A program made the translations under genes and the position numbers. A stretch of DNA of 64,000 bases from Bacteroidota bacterium (GTDB lineage: Bacteria; Bacteroidota; Ignavibacteria; Palsa-1295), in NCBI GenBank assembly GCA_021324735.1, contig JAJPIO010000009.1, forward strand, positions 576,510 through 640,509, given 5' to 3'. Positions 1 through 8,708 of this stretch are shown here, in pieces. Position 1 is the stretch's first letter, and each line of letters opens with the position of its first letter. The notes under the pieces were generated by a model. It worked only from the letters and a program-made list of their open reading frames with translations, searched no databases and was not told the DNA's origin.

Positions 1-456
1 CGAAGGCATCTTATCCACTGCGTCTCGCAGGCCGACGATATCGAGCGTTTCCAGGATCTTTTGTTCGCGCTCCGGGGCGCTCAATTCGGTATGCTTCACA
101 AGAAATAATTCAAGGTTCTGGCCGACGGTCATGGAGTCGAACAGAGCCGCTCCCTGAAACAAGAATCCCATCTCGGAGCGCAACGCCAGTAGTTGACCTT
201 CGTTCATCGTTGTGACATCCCTATCGCGGTACACGACTTTACCGGCATTTGGCTTTAAAAGCCCAACAATGAGCTTTAGTAAAACGCTCTTGCCCGTGCC
301 GCTTTTTCCCATGAGCGCAACGGTCTCGCCATGCCGTACCTGGAACGAGACGTCGCGAAGCACCGGCCGATCGAACGAGATCGATACACGATCGATGTGC
401 AAGAGTGGCCCCGAATCCGGATGGACCTCTTTTTTATGATGATGGAACAGACTCAT
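1..456 (-). CDS. mlaF: MlaF-type ABC transporter ATP-binding protein (partial, cut by window edge)
   Basis: The first 152 codons are visible; the C-terminal part (LSGG signature, Walker B) lies beyond base 1. Translation shows a Walker A GKSGTGKS at residues 50-57 and a Q-loop in FLFQGAALFDSMTV at about residues 98-111, which is characteristic of the MlaF/Ttg2A ATPases. These drive phospholipid (or related lipid) movement between inner and outer membranes together with the MlaE permease. The ATG at 456-454 directly abuts the MlaE stop codon (457-459), so the pair is translationally linked. The assignment rests on both the motif and the MlaE neighbour. An MlaD gene is not visible and may follow off the edge. 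Confidence 0.9.
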   Translation of the reverse strand, partial: MSLFHHHKKEVHPDSGPLLHIDRVSISFDRPVLRDVSFQVRHGETVALMGKSGTGKSVLLKLIVGLLKPNAGKVVYRDRDVTTMNEGQLLALRSEMGFLFQGAALFDSMTVGQNLELFLVKHTELSAPEREQKILETLDIVGLRDAVDKMPS

Positions 457-1278
457 TTACGATGGCCAGAGCATGAGAGTGATCTTAACGAAGAGGACGT
501 CGAGCACGATGATGAGAAGCGAACTGGTAACCGCAGCATCGGTCGCCGAACGGCCCACACCTTCTGTACCTCCAGAGGAGTTATACCCCTCGTAACACCC
601 GACGATACCAATAGTAAATCCGAAAAAGATCGTTTTGACGATGCCGGGCAGATAATCGCTGAATTCTACACTATTTACGACGCTGGTGATAAAGTGATTC
701 AGTGTCATGCCGGCCTCGATCTTTTCGACGACCCAGGAGCCCACGAGTGCCAGCAGGTCCGCATAGATCGTGAGCACCGGTAGTGCGATCATGCACGCGA
801 CCACACGGGTAAACACCAGCAATTTATAGGGATCGAGCGCAGCGACCTCCATGGCATCGATCTGCTCGGAAGCGCGCATCGAGCCCAGTTCAGCGCCAAT
901 ACCGGCTCCGACACGGCCACCTAAAATAACGGAGATCAGCACCGGCGAAAGTTCGCGCATCACGCTAATGGCGACCATGGCCGGTATAAAGGCTTCCGCC
1001 CCAAACTTGATCATCGTCGGGCGGCTTTGCATCGTAAGCACGGCTCCGATGACAACGCCAACGACCGTTACTAAGGAAAGCGAGCGAAATCCGATCGCAT
1101 TGAGCTGGCGGATAATCTCTTTGAACTCGTATGGCGGTCGGCCCAGCGTCTTTATAAAGCGAACGGCAAAGAGCCAGAGTCCTCCCAGGAGTACAAGGCC
1201 TCCGACCCAGCGATCAACGGCTGAGGAACTGGGTTTCTCTTCGGTGGCGGGTGCTGGAGCGACTTCTTGTTCTGCCAT
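457..1278 (-). CDS. mlaE: MlaE family ABC permease
   Basis: Inner-membrane permease of the Mla lipid transport system. The protein has several hydrophobic segments and the family hallmark around GGRVGAGIGAELGSM followed by R-SEQIDAMEVAALDP, the region conserved in MlaE/TGD1 proteins. The reading frame extends to a TTG at 1320, but the ATG at 1278 (MAEQEV) fits the usual family length of about 260-275 residues. The first 25 or so residues from this ATG are polar and Ala/Pro/Glu-rich, then membrane spans begin. The stop is followed immediately by the mlaF ATG. It works with MlaF as a lipid transporter; the direction of transport cannot be read from sequence. Confidence 0.9.
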   Translation of the reverse strand: MAEQEVAPAPATEEKPSSSAVDRWVGGLVLLGGLWLFAVRFIKTLGRPPYEFKEIIRQLNAIGFRSLSLVTVVGVVIGAVLTMQSRPTMIKFGAEAFIPAMVAISVMRELSPVLISVILGGRVGAGIGAELGSMRASEQIDAMEVAALDPYKLLVFTRVVACMIALPVLTIYADLLALVGSWVVEKIEAGMTLNHFITSVVNSVEFSDYLPGIVKTIFFGFTIGIVGCYEGYNSSGGTEGVGRSATDAAVTSSLLIIVLDVLFVKITLMLWPS

Positions 1279-1463
1279 GAATGTCCGGGTGAGTTTCGGA
1301 GCGTCCGTATTACGCGGCAAAGCAATGCGTATTCCAACTCTGCCGTTCCTGAGAAAACGGTATTACGATACGCAGAATTTCCTCCGTTTTTAATTCTATA
1401 GCAGAAAAAGGGTGGCAAAAAACCGTTAAATGGGTCTTTTGCCACCAATCGGTGCCCATCGTA

Positions 1464-1613
1464 CTATACAACCGTGCGACGGCCTCGAATAAGGTTGAGT
1501 ATAAAGAGGATGATAGCTACAACGAGCAGAATGTGAATCCAGTATGCTGCCGAGCCGAAGCTAATGAATCCGATCAGCCACAAAACCACGAGTAGTGCTA
1601 TAAGGAACCACAT
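1464..1613 (-). CDS. Small lmo0937-like two-helix membrane protein
   Basis: A 49-residue protein from ATG 1613: two hydrophobic helices separated by a short turn, ending in the basic tail LIRGRRTVV. This matches the widespread lmo0937-type small membrane proteins of unknown function (VLWLIGF...IHILLVVAI... RGRR). The same frame runs upstream as far as 1733, but that extension is Arg/Gly-rich, overlaps the response-regulator gene and has no family counterpart, so it is not counted. No strong ribosome binding site is visible. It sits just downstream of the response regulator and could share its transcript. Confidence 0.7.
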   Translation of the reverse strand: MWFLIALLVVLWLIGFISFGSAAYWIHILLVVAIILFILNLIRGRRTVV

Positions 1614-1666
1614 AAGATGTAAAAGATAATTGTGTGAAAAGACTGCAGCTTCTCGTAAGGCAAAAT

Positions 1667-3046
1667 TTACGCCGCAACCTCTTCCTTCACTCCGGCCTCC
1701 TGCGCTACACCGTATTCTTTCAATTTTCGCCACAATGTGGTGGTTGAGATGCCCAGCCGTTCACAGGTCAGCACTTTATTGCCATGCATCGAGTGGAGGG
1801 TCTCGAGGATATAACGCTTTTCAAGCTCATCCAATGTCGGTTGATCTCGAAGGATATCGCTTACACTGATCTGCGGCTCCGTCAGGTCCTTCGGGAAATG
1901 CTCGGAGCCGATGACGGGTCCTTCTGCAAGGATAACCGAACGTTCGAGCACATTCTGCAGCTCGCGGATATTACCCGGCCAGTCGTAGGCCATCATCTCA
2001 TCCAGGGCTTCCTGGGAAAGCTGGCAACTTCCGCGGCCAAATTTCTCGCAAAATTTTTCGACAAAATATTGTGAGAGCATTGGGATGTCGGACTTGCGCT
2101 CGCGGAGCGGTGGAAGGTTAAGCGAAATAACGTTAACGCGATAATACAGATCCTCGCGGAACCGCTTTTCGGAGATGAGTTTCTTCAGGTCCTTATTGGT
2201 TGCGCAGATCACTCTCACATCGACCATGATTGGCTTCGAGTCACCGATCCGATAGATCTTGTGGTCTTGTAAAAAGCGCAGTAATTTCACCTGAAGTGGC
2301 AATTCCATCTCGCCCAGTTCGTCTAAGAAGATGGTACCGCCGTTCGCTTCTTCGAAGAGTCCTTTTTTATTCGTTTGTGCGCCGGTGAAAGCACCTTTGA
2401 CATACCCGAACAATTCCGACTCCTGAAGGTCTTTCGGCAGGGCGCCGCAATTGATCGGTACGAACGGTTTATTATGACGCGCAGAATTGAGGTGCAGTGC
2501 TTCGGCAATGAGTTCTTTTCCAGTACCCGACTCACCCATAATAAGAACAGTGGAATCGGTCGGCGCCACCTTTTTGACAATGCCTAATACTTCCAGCAAT
2601 TGCGGATGGTCACCGATAATATTTTCAAAGCCTTCGCGGAGTCCGGCGATACGCGTGCGGAGTGCGATCGCTGTTTGCAGGCTGCTTTTTTCCGCTGCTT
2701 TCTCGACTAAGAGTACGAGTTCATCCGGTACAATGTCCGCCTTGCGCAGATAATCGTAGGCGCCGGCCTGCATAGCTTGAATACCGGTACGCTCGGAGCC
2801 GGCTCCGGTCATTACGATGATCTCCGTGCCAGGGGAGCGTTGACGGATCTGCTTGACGAGATCGATGCCCGAAAGGCCGGGCATATTCATGTCCGTTACG
2901 ATAACGTCTGCACCCTCTGCCTCAAATTCTTTCAGGGCTTCTTCCGCGGTCGATGCGGTCGAGACGCGATGACCACCGCGTTCTAAGATCGTTCGGTACG
3001 AGAGCAACACATTTTGCTCGTCGTCCACTAATAATACATTTGCCAT
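1667..3046 (-). CDS. Sigma-54-dependent response regulator (NtrC/AtoC type)
   Basis: 459 residues with three domains. The receiver (about 1-120) has D8/D9, phospho-acceptor D52, T80 and K102. The AAA+ sigma-54 interaction domain (about 140-370) has Walker A GESGTGKE at 171-178 and the sigma-54 contact loop GAFTGA at 218-223. The C-terminus carries a Fis-type helix-turn-helix (CERLGISTTTLWRKLKEYG). It would activate sigma-54 promoters after phosphorylation. The likely partner is the kinase encoded 124 bp upstream on the same strand. Target genes cannot be inferred from the window. Confidence 0.93.
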   Translation of the reverse strand: MANVLLVDDEQNVLLSYRTILERGGHRVSTASTAEEALKEFEAEGADVIVTDMNMPGLSGIDLVKQIRQRSPGTEIIVMTGAGSERTGIQAMQAGAYDYLRKADIVPDELVLLVEKAAEKSSLQTAIALRTRIAGLREGFENIIGDHPQLLEVLGIVKKVAPTDSTVLIMGESGTGKELIAEALHLNSARHNKPFVPINCGALPKDLQESELFGYVKGAFTGAQTNKKGLFEEANGGTIFLDELGEMELPLQVKLLRFLQDHKIYRIGDSKPIMVDVRVICATNKDLKKLISEKRFREDLYYRVNVISLNLPPLRERKSDIPMLSQYFVEKFCEKFGRGSCQLSQEALDEMMAYDWPGNIRELQNVLERSVILAEGPVIGSEHFPKDLTEPQISVSDILRDQPTLDELEKRYILETLHSMHGNKVLTCERLGISTTTLWRKLKEYGVAQEAGVKEEVAA

Positions 3047-3170
3047 TTCCGATTGTTGCGACTACAAAAAAGCTTTACAAGCTTACAAAGGCTTCTCTAT
3101 GTGTGGCGATCGCCGTGACGGACCGAAGCAACCACCATTCCGATTCCTTGACAACAAAACCTTATAAGAT

Positions 3171-3917
3171 TCATGCCGACGGTTGAGCAGGTAGCGGTAG
3201 CAGTATCCGTATTTCGGTCTCTTTGCTCGCAGAATCGCTTAATTCGAGCGTTCCGCCGTGTAATTCAACGATACGCTTTGCTAAAGGCAGTTTTAATCCG
3301 AGGCCAGTGCGACGAGGCAGCGTTGCGCTTTTCGACGGTATCGGCGAAAATACCTCCTGAAGTTCTGCTTCGCTGAGTTTCGGCTCCCGGTCGTCTGCAA
3401 CGACGATCTGGCAGCTATCGAGTTTATCTAACCGGAATGTAATGTGGCGTGCTTTGGCAGAATGGGCGGCCTCCGCGAGCGAACGCAATACGAATGTGAG
3501 TGCGCCTGCATCTGCGTCCGTTATAAGTTTATTTTCGGAAATATCGCAGGTAACGGATAGTCCTTCCCGGGAAAGATCAGCCGCGCGAGCTCGAACAAAT
3601 TCGACCAGGTCGATCGGCAGCAGGATAAGTGACTTTGTCGAAACGTATTTCGAAAATTCCTCGACGACGGATTTCAGGCCATTGCATTCTTCTTCAATAC
3701 CATCCAGGAAGGGTTGTATGTCTTCCATAGATACCGTTCCGTTGCCGGTATTAATGATATCCTTAATGAGGTAGATCGAACTTGCGATCGCGCTGATCGG
3801 ATTATTTAACTCATGGATCAAATGCCGGCCTAAGCCAGAAAGAAAAGCGAAGGTCCGTTCATCCGGTTCGAACGGCTGGTCGGTCACCTGGTCGGTCTTT
3901 AACGGTTCTAAGCCCAT
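3171..3917 (-). CDS. Soluble histidine kinase with degenerate ATP-binding boxes
   Basis: 248 residues without membrane spans or a sensor domain. The H-box is HELNNP with phospho-acceptor H35. The C-terminal HATPase-like domain ends in RRTGLGLKLPLAKRIVELHGG, a good G2 box. The usual N-box asparagine is not evident (the aligned segment reads FVLRSLAEAAHSA) and the G1 D-x-G-x-G is replaced by DDREP. It is the probable partner of the sigma-54 regulator directly downstream. The missing N and G1 residues suggest weak or altered ATP use, or a scaffold role, but they could reflect a divergent subfamily. Confidence 0.85.
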   Translation of the reverse strand: MGLEPLKTDQVTDQPFEPDERTFAFLSGLGRHLIHELNNPISAIASSIYLIKDIINTGNGTVSMEDIQPFLDGIEEECNGLKSVVEEFSKYVSTKSLILLPIDLVEFVRARAADLSREGLSVTCDISENKLITDADAGALTFVLRSLAEAAHSAKARHITFRLDKLDSCQIVVADDREPKLSEAELQEVFSPIPSKSATLPRRTGLGLKLPLAKRIVELHGGTLELSDSASKETEIRILLPLPAQPSA

Positions 3918-3971
3918 CGTTTCGTAAGGAATCGATATGAAAAAACCGCACCAATCGGAAATAGTGCGGCC

Positions 3972-4003
3972 AAATAAAAAAGCCGCCTAATAATAAGCGG
4001 CTT
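3972..4003 (-). terminator. Rho-independent terminator after the TPR gene
   Basis: Inverted repeat AAGCCGC / GCGGCTT (3980-3986 and 3997-4003) with a 10-nt loop. On the minus strand it is followed by a T-rich run, as expected for a terminator about 20 bp past the end of the TPR gene. It separates the TPR transcript from the kinase gene. Confidence 0.9.
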
Positions 4004-4022
4004 CGCAAATTTTTACTTCTAA

Positions 4023-5780
4023 TTATTTTCTTCCCTTTTTAGGAGATTCTTCTGCGCCCGCGCCTTTCAGGTATTCCAGGCCTTCCTTTGCGCCTTTGTT
4101 ATTCGGATCGAGCTTTAATACTTCCTCATACCAATGGCGTGCTTTGGCGAACTCGTGCTGCTGGTGGTATGATTGCGCAAGTAGCAATTCGAAATTCGGA
4201 AGGAACGGTGACTTGCTCCCTTCGAGCGATTTGACAGCAATCTCCAAATGCTCCGCTGATTTTGCCCATTCTTTATGGGCCGCTTCATGATATCCCATGA
4301 ATCCTTCCGCGAGACCTACCGTATCCGCACGGCCGGCCGCTTTGGCGGCTTCGGCTAATTTTTCGAACGCCTGTTGCGCAGTATCCGAGGCGGCGTTCGA
4401 TGTCAGCTCGTCGAATGCCATTTGGTATCGCACCTTCAAAGAGTTTGGATCTATGGCCAATGCCTTCTCGTAGTACTGTTTGGCAAGATCTGGTTTTTTG
4501 GCGGCGGCATACGCTTCACCTGCAGAAAGATACCATTGTACCGATGGATTCTTCGCGGCGATCCCGGCAAATAACTCACCAGCCTCCGCGTATCGCTTTT
4601 GCGCATACAGCAGATTGACGATAGCCAATTGCGTTTCCATTTGTTGCTGCGGTGTGCGGAGGGAATCACCTACGAGCGATTTTTGAAGCATGTTAATACC
4701 GCCTGCCGTATCTCCGGAGACGACGAGGGCTGTGCCGAAATAACTCAAGTCCATCGGATTGAGATTATTCGCTGCTCGGTAGATCTCCAACGATTTTGGA
4801 TACTCGTGCGAATAAAAGTAGCTGCGCGCCATGAGAAGCTGTATTTGATTCGCCAGCGAGTCCTTAGCAGACTGCTTCAGATCCTGGTTTGGAAGTGACG
4901 CCTTCACAGCTTCCAGCGAGGGGAGCGCTTCTTTATATTGTCCGCTCTCGGTCATGGTACGTGCCAGTAAAAGCTGACCGGCAAAATCATTCGGACGCAA
5001 TTGCGCATACTTTTGCGCGTATTTCATTGCGACCGGATATTGCTTCGCGAGATAATACAGATTACCGATCTGATAGTACGCATCGGCATAATTCGAATCG
5101 ATCTTGATGACCTTGAGCCACTCTTCCGCCGATTCATTGTATTTGCGCGTACGCAGGTAGAGGCCGGCGAGTTTGGCGTGCACCGCCTCATCGTTCGGAT
5201 CGAGATTCATCGCCTGCTGATACTGGCTGATCGCAAGCTCCGGAATATGCTGGCGCTCGTACAGTTCTGCGAGACCGATGTATGAGCGAACATCCTTATC
5301 GTTCAATTGCTGTGCGCGATAAAGAGTGATCTCTGCCGGTTTGAGCGAGTCGATCGAAATGTAATAACTGCTCAGTGCGACGAGCGGAGCGATATCCTTA
5401 TCGTTTAGCTTGATCGCCTGATTAAATTCTGCAAGCGCATCCTGAATGCGGCCCTGCTTGCCATAGACCGTTCCGCGGGCGATACGAACCAACTCATTAC
5501 GGCGGTCAATTTCGAAGGCGGCTTGCGCTTCAGTTAGTGCTTGAGGAATATCGTTCATCGCTACAAGCGCGAGGGCATATCCCGCATGAGCTTCTGCATT
5601 TTTAGGCTCTTGCTGTACTAATTGCCGCAAGTTGAACTCTGCCTCGCGTGCGTTGCCCAGGTCCAAAAGACGAAGCGATTGTTTGACTCGAGTGTCCGTC
5701 GCCTGCGCGAAGCCCGTATGGCTCCAACCTGCAAGCAAGACGATGAATAAGAGAGAGATAATGAAACGTACGTTCTTCAC
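4023..5780 (-). CDS. Exported tetratricopeptide-repeat protein
   Basis: 585 residues from a GTG start. A signal peptide (KNVRFIISLLFIVLLAGWSHTGFAQ) is followed almost entirely by 34-residue TPR units, roughly a dozen (for example PNNAEAHAGYALALV, KDVRSYIGLAELY, PNDEAVHAKLAGLY). It is probably a periplasmic protein-protein interaction scaffold. It is the last gene of the exbB-exbD-exbD-tonB-tonB-PstS cluster, an order common in Bacteroidota, where a TPR protein regularly follows the PstS-like gene. Its molecular role is unknown. A strong terminator follows. Confidence 0.88.
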   Translation of the reverse strand: MKNVRFIISLLFIVLLAGWSHTGFAQATDTRVKQSLRLLDLGNAREAEFNLRQLVQQEPKNAEAHAGYALALVAMNDIPQALTEAQAAFEIDRRNELVRIARGTVYGKQGRIQDALAEFNQAIKLNDKDIAPLVALSSYYISIDSLKPAEITLYRAQQLNDKDVRSYIGLAELYERQHIPELAISQYQQAMNLDPNDEAVHAKLAGLYLRTRKYNESAEEWLKVIKIDSNYADAYYQIGNLYYLAKQYPVAMKYAQKYAQLRPNDFAGQLLLARTMTESGQYKEALPSLEAVKASLPNQDLKQSAKDSLANQIQLLMARSYFYSHEYPKSLEIYRAANNLNPMDLSYFGTALVVSGDTAGGINMLQKSLVGDSLRTPQQQMETQLAIVNLLYAQKRYAEAGELFAGIAAKNPSVQWYLSAGEAYAAAKKPDLAKQYYEKALAIDPNSLKVRYQMAFDELTSNAASDTAQQAFEKLAEAAKAAGRADTVGLAEGFMGYHEAAHKEWAKSAEHLEIAVKSLEGSKSPFLPNFELLLAQSYHQQHEFAKARHWYEEVLKLDPNNKGAKEGLEYLKGAGAEESPKKGRK

Positions 5781-5868
5781 AGCTATCTTTATGTTCTTCA
5801 GTGGTCTACGATTATACTGTCTACGCTAATACTTCAAAAGTTCTTCGGCACGTGCCGTTAATAATTTA

Positions 5869-6774
5869 TCACTTAGCCGGTACCAATTTCAGCGGCTGCG
5901 TTTTTGGAACGATGCCGAAATTCTTAAATACGGTTTGGCCATGTGCGGTCATTGTATACGCAAAAAATCCGCGAGGCACCGTGTTCGCAAGCTCCGAGGT
6001 GTAGCCCATCACCATTGTAGTAAGTGGATAAACGCCTTCTGCAATGTAGGCGATATGCAGCAACACCGGCTCCGAGACGCCTTGCGAGCTTAGGTCATGC
6101 GGAATGACCGGTAGAAATTTGACGCTCGTATCATTCTTCGCATCGAGGTAATGCTGCCAGGCGCATCCGGTAAAGCCGATCGTTTTGGCATCGCCGGCTA
6201 CTCGGGTTAACAGGCTATCGGTGGTGGAGTAGCGCTGAAGATAACCTTTGGTCTGCTGAGTGCCAGCTACGGAATCCAATACCGATTCGACGCTGGAAGG
6301 ATAAGCGGGAAATATTTTCGTCAGCGAGCCACCTTCGGAACTCACCATCGTTTTAAGATCGCTCAACCGGATCGTGCTCTGCAAATTCGACGATGAAACG
6401 ATGCAGCCAATGCCATCCTCCGCCATTTTATACTCCGGCATCGAGGTCGAATCTTTCGCAAACAGTGCTTGCTCTTGCGCCGTCATGTAGCGATCGATGA
6501 TAATTGCGCGCGCTTCGTGATTCATCAGTTCTCGCACTGCTTCGCCGGCACTTACATACTTTACGGTGACGTGGGCATCGGGGCACTCGCTCATGTAGCC
6601 GTGCACCAGGCTATCGATCACAGGTTTCAGCACTTCGTCCGCGACGAGTTGAAAGTTACCGCTCGTTGCTGTTTCATTCGAGGCGCTGTCATTCATCTGC
6701 GTGTTCTCTTGCTTTCCGCACGAGGCAAGTAAAAGGCCGATCAAGCTTACGGTGAGATAGAAGTGACGTCTCAT
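5869..6774 (-). CDS. PstS-like substrate-binding lipoprotein
   Basis: 301 residues with a lipoprotein signal peptide (LIGLLLASC, lipid-attachment Cys19). The body resembles the periplasmic phosphate-binding PBP-like fold (ADEVLKPVIDSLVHGYMSECPDAHVTVKYVSAG at the start; VSEPVLLHIAYIAEGVYPL...MVMGYTSELANTVPRGFFAYTMTAHGQTVFKNFG near the end, matching the PstS 'gypl.r.lyly' region). No PstABC genes are nearby. In this gene order the protein belongs to the TonB cluster, so it may act as a periplasmic or cell-surface binding factor rather than an ABC partner. Confidence 0.8.
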   Translation of the reverse strand: MRRHFYLTVSLIGLLLASCGKQENTQMNDSASNETATSGNFQLVADEVLKPVIDSLVHGYMSECPDAHVTVKYVSAGEAVRELMNHEARAIIIDRYMTAQEQALFAKDSTSMPEYKMAEDGIGCIVSSSNLQSTIRLSDLKTMVSSEGGSLTKIFPAYPSSVESVLDSVAGTQQTKGYLQRYSTTDSLLTRVAGDAKTIGFTGCAWQHYLDAKNDTSVKFLPVIPHDLSSQGVSEPVLLHIAYIAEGVYPLTTMVMGYTSELANTVPRGFFAYTMTAHGQTVFKNFGIVPKTQPLKLVPAK

Positions 6775-6786
6775 GATAGCGGTGGT

Positions 6787-7089
6787 TTAGGATAGCGGTG
6801 GTTTAGGCGCAGCGGCGCTGCTTCCGGCAATGGTGATCTTACTCTTATACTGATTCGCTTTGCGGATCGTCGAGATGCCGGTGTAGATACGGAACAGTCC
6901 GTAGAGTGCGATAACGGCTCCAAAGCCGATCCTAAAATTTGTGATCGGACCTAAATATCCCTGAACGAGCAATACGAAGGCAGCAAAACACATCGCGAAA
7001 AACCCGACCACAAGGTAGATGAGACCGACTACTTTGCTCGGTGGCCGTTCGATTCGATCGCGTTGACGTGGTGCTTTCGGTGGGAGCAT
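6787..7089 (-). CDS. Small two-helix membrane protein of the TonB cluster
   Basis: 100 residues: a basic N-terminus, then two hydrophobic segments (VVGLIYLVVGFFAMCFAAFVLL and FGAVIALYGLFRIYTGIS), and a short polar tail ending in APKPPLS. No family is recognised with confidence. It lies 3 bp downstream of a TonB gene and 12 bp upstream of the PstS-like gene, so it is almost certainly co-transcribed with the ExbB/ExbD/TonB genes. A role as an accessory membrane component is inference from position only. Confidence 0.7.
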   Translation of the reverse strand: MLPPKAPRQRDRIERPPSKVVGLIYLVVGFFAMCFAAFVLLVQGYLGPITNFRIGFGAVIALYGLFRIYTGISTIRKANQYKSKITIAGSSAAAPKPPLS

Positions 7090-7092
7090 AGT

Positions 7093-7845
7093 CTATTTAT
7101 CGCTAAGTTTGAAGTGCACAGTGCGATTGATCCACACGCTCACTGGTGTGCGGCCCTGCAATGCAGGTGTGAATTTCTCTTTCATCATAGCCGCAATAGC
7201 TGCATCCTTAAAAATATCGTAGTCCCATTTCTGTGGCACTATCTTAAGAATATTGCCATCATCTCCGATGAGCGCAGAAATAATAACCGTGCCTTCCAAT
7301 CCGCTTCTGCGTGCGACCTCAGGATAAATGATGAGGTGTTCCAGCGGCTGAGTTTCCTGTGGCTCGACCGAAACTGGAATAAAGTCATCAATACCTGGCT
7401 CTGCTTTACGAGGCTGAATATTCAGGTTTGCAGTGCTCTGCTTATCTAAGTCGAGAGTCGGCTTTGCATTGACGATCACCGATGATTGCCGGTTAATATC
7501 TGGTAACGTAAGCTTTGGATCGATCACATCGGGTATGGGTACAGGAATGCCAAACTTTGGGTGCATTACTGTTTGCGCAAGTGCAGGGATGATCGGAGAA
7601 AGATTGGGTGGATTGACTTGCGTTGATGGCGGAGCAACGAATATCGCGGGATCATGGGTGAAAGAAGGGATCGTTCGCTGTTCCGTAGTAAAATACCATG
7701 ACCATCCGACGTATAGCAATATTGCCATCAGGTGAAGGGCGATGGAAACCCCGAGAGCATTGGAAAAATACTTACGGTAATTCTTTTTTAAATCTATTCC
7801 TCCGAACTGCTCCAGTTTGTCGACAACCAACGTGCTGAGTGCCAT
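7093..7845 (-). CDS. tonB: TonB family protein (second tandem copy)
   Basis: 250 residues. The N-terminal cytoplasmic segment MALSTLVVDKLEQFGGIDLKKNYRKYFS is followed by one membrane anchor (about residues 28-50), a Pro-rich periplasmic spacer, and a C-terminal TonB_C domain (YPEVARRSGLEGTVIISALIGDDGNI). It transmits proton-motive energy from ExbB/ExbD to outer-membrane receptors. Strong Shine-Dalgarno AGGAGG lies 6-7 nt before the ATG. It is a clear paralogue of the gene at 7944-8696, with the same length and near-identical N-terminus, but a divergent spacer; it therefore arose by tandem duplication and may serve different receptors. Confidence 0.92.
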   Translation of the reverse strand: MALSTLVVDKLEQFGGIDLKKNYRKYFSNALGVSIALHLMAILLYVGWSWYFTTEQRTIPSFTHDPAIFVAPPSTQVNPPNLSPIIPALAQTVMHPKFGIPVPIPDVIDPKLTLPDINRQSSVIVNAKPTLDLDKQSTANLNIQPRKAEPGIDDFIPVSVEPQETQPLEHLIIYPEVARRSGLEGTVIISALIGDDGNILKIVPQKWDYDIFKDAAIAAMMKEKFTPALQGRTPVSVWINRTVHFKLSDK

Positions 7846-7900
7846 AACTGCCTCCTCAATTCGTTATTGTGGAGAGAATACAACCAGATCATTTACGATG

Positions 7901-7933
7901 TGAGAAGGGATTACCACGTGTAATCCCTTCTCA
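7901..7933. other. Perfect 14-bp hairpin between the two tonB genes
   Basis: The inverted repeat arms are GAGAAGGGATTAC and GTAATCCCTTCTC (7902-7914, 7920-7932), extended by one T-A pair, with loop CACGT. There is no T tract on either side, so it is not a standard intrinsic terminator. It sits in the 98-bp gap between two co-directional tonB genes. It may stabilise or process the mRNA, or attenuate expression of the distal genes. Confidence 0.7.
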
Positions 7934-7943
7934 ACCATCGAGT

Positions 7944-8696
7944 TTACTTCCCGTTCAACCTAAAGTTGATCGTACGCGTGATCCAGATTCGGAGTGGCGT
8001 ACCATTCTGTCGTGCCGGTGTGAATTTCGCGCTCTTCATCGCATTGATAGCGGCGTCCTTGAAGATATCGTAGTCCGATTTCAGAACTTCGACCTTCTCG
8101 ACGTGACCATCTTTACCAATGAGCGCCTGCACGGTTACTTTACCCTCGAGTCCGCTGCGGCGAGCGACTTCGGGATACTGCACGAGCTTTTCGAGCGGCT
8201 GAATTTCGTGCGGCTCTTCCGAGACGTCGATAAATTCATCCGGACTCGGATCGGCTTCCTGGACCGGCGTCTCGATATGGAGATCGACCGGACCGTTCGA
8301 AGTGACCGGAGCATTGTTCGTGACCGGCGCCGGAGTCGGCTCGTTCATGTTCGGCAGCGTGAGCTGCGGAGCGATAGCATCCGGTACGGGTACCGGAACG
8401 CCCAGGCTCGGGCGAACGACGTCACTCGGGGGTGGCGGAGTAACGGGCTGCGCTTCTTCCGGATGATCTTCCGTCGAAGGCGGCGGCGCTAACTCGGCGA
8501 TCGAGTGAATGCGAATATGTGGTACACGCTTATCGTCGTTCGAAAACCACGACCAGCCAATATATAGCAGGACGAGCAGCAAGTGCAGTGCGATCGAAAG
8601 CCCGAGCGCGTTCGAGAAATATTTTTGGTAATTTCTCTTGAGGTCGATACCTCCGAACTGCTCCAGCTTTTCCGATACTAAGTTACTAAGTGCCAT
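7944..8696 (-). CDS. tonB: TonB family protein (first tandem copy)
   Basis: 250 residues with the same layout as the downstream copy: cytoplasmic N-terminus MALSNLVSEKLEQFGGIDLKRNYQKYFS, one membrane helix, a spacer rich in Pro, Glu, Thr and Val (residues about 60-165), and a TonB_C domain (YPEVARRSGLEGKVTVQALIGKDGHVEKV). Shine-Dalgarno AGGAGG precedes the ATG. It is 12 bp downstream of exbD. The protein couples the ExbB/ExbD motor to outer-membrane receptors such as the BtuB-like receptor at 43.5 kb. Confidence 0.93.
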   Translation of the reverse strand: MALSNLVSEKLEQFGGIDLKRNYQKYFSNALGLSIALHLLLVLLYIGWSWFSNDDKRVPHIRIHSIAELAPPPSTEDHPEEAQPVTPPPPSDVVRPSLGVPVPVPDAIAPQLTLPNMNEPTPAPVTNNAPVTSNGPVDLHIETPVQEADPSPDEFIDVSEEPHEIQPLEKLVQYPEVARRSGLEGKVTVQALIGKDGHVEKVEVLKSDYDIFKDAAINAMKSAKFTPARQNGTPLRIWITRTINFRLNGK

Positions 8697-8708
8697 TGCC
8701 TATCCTCC

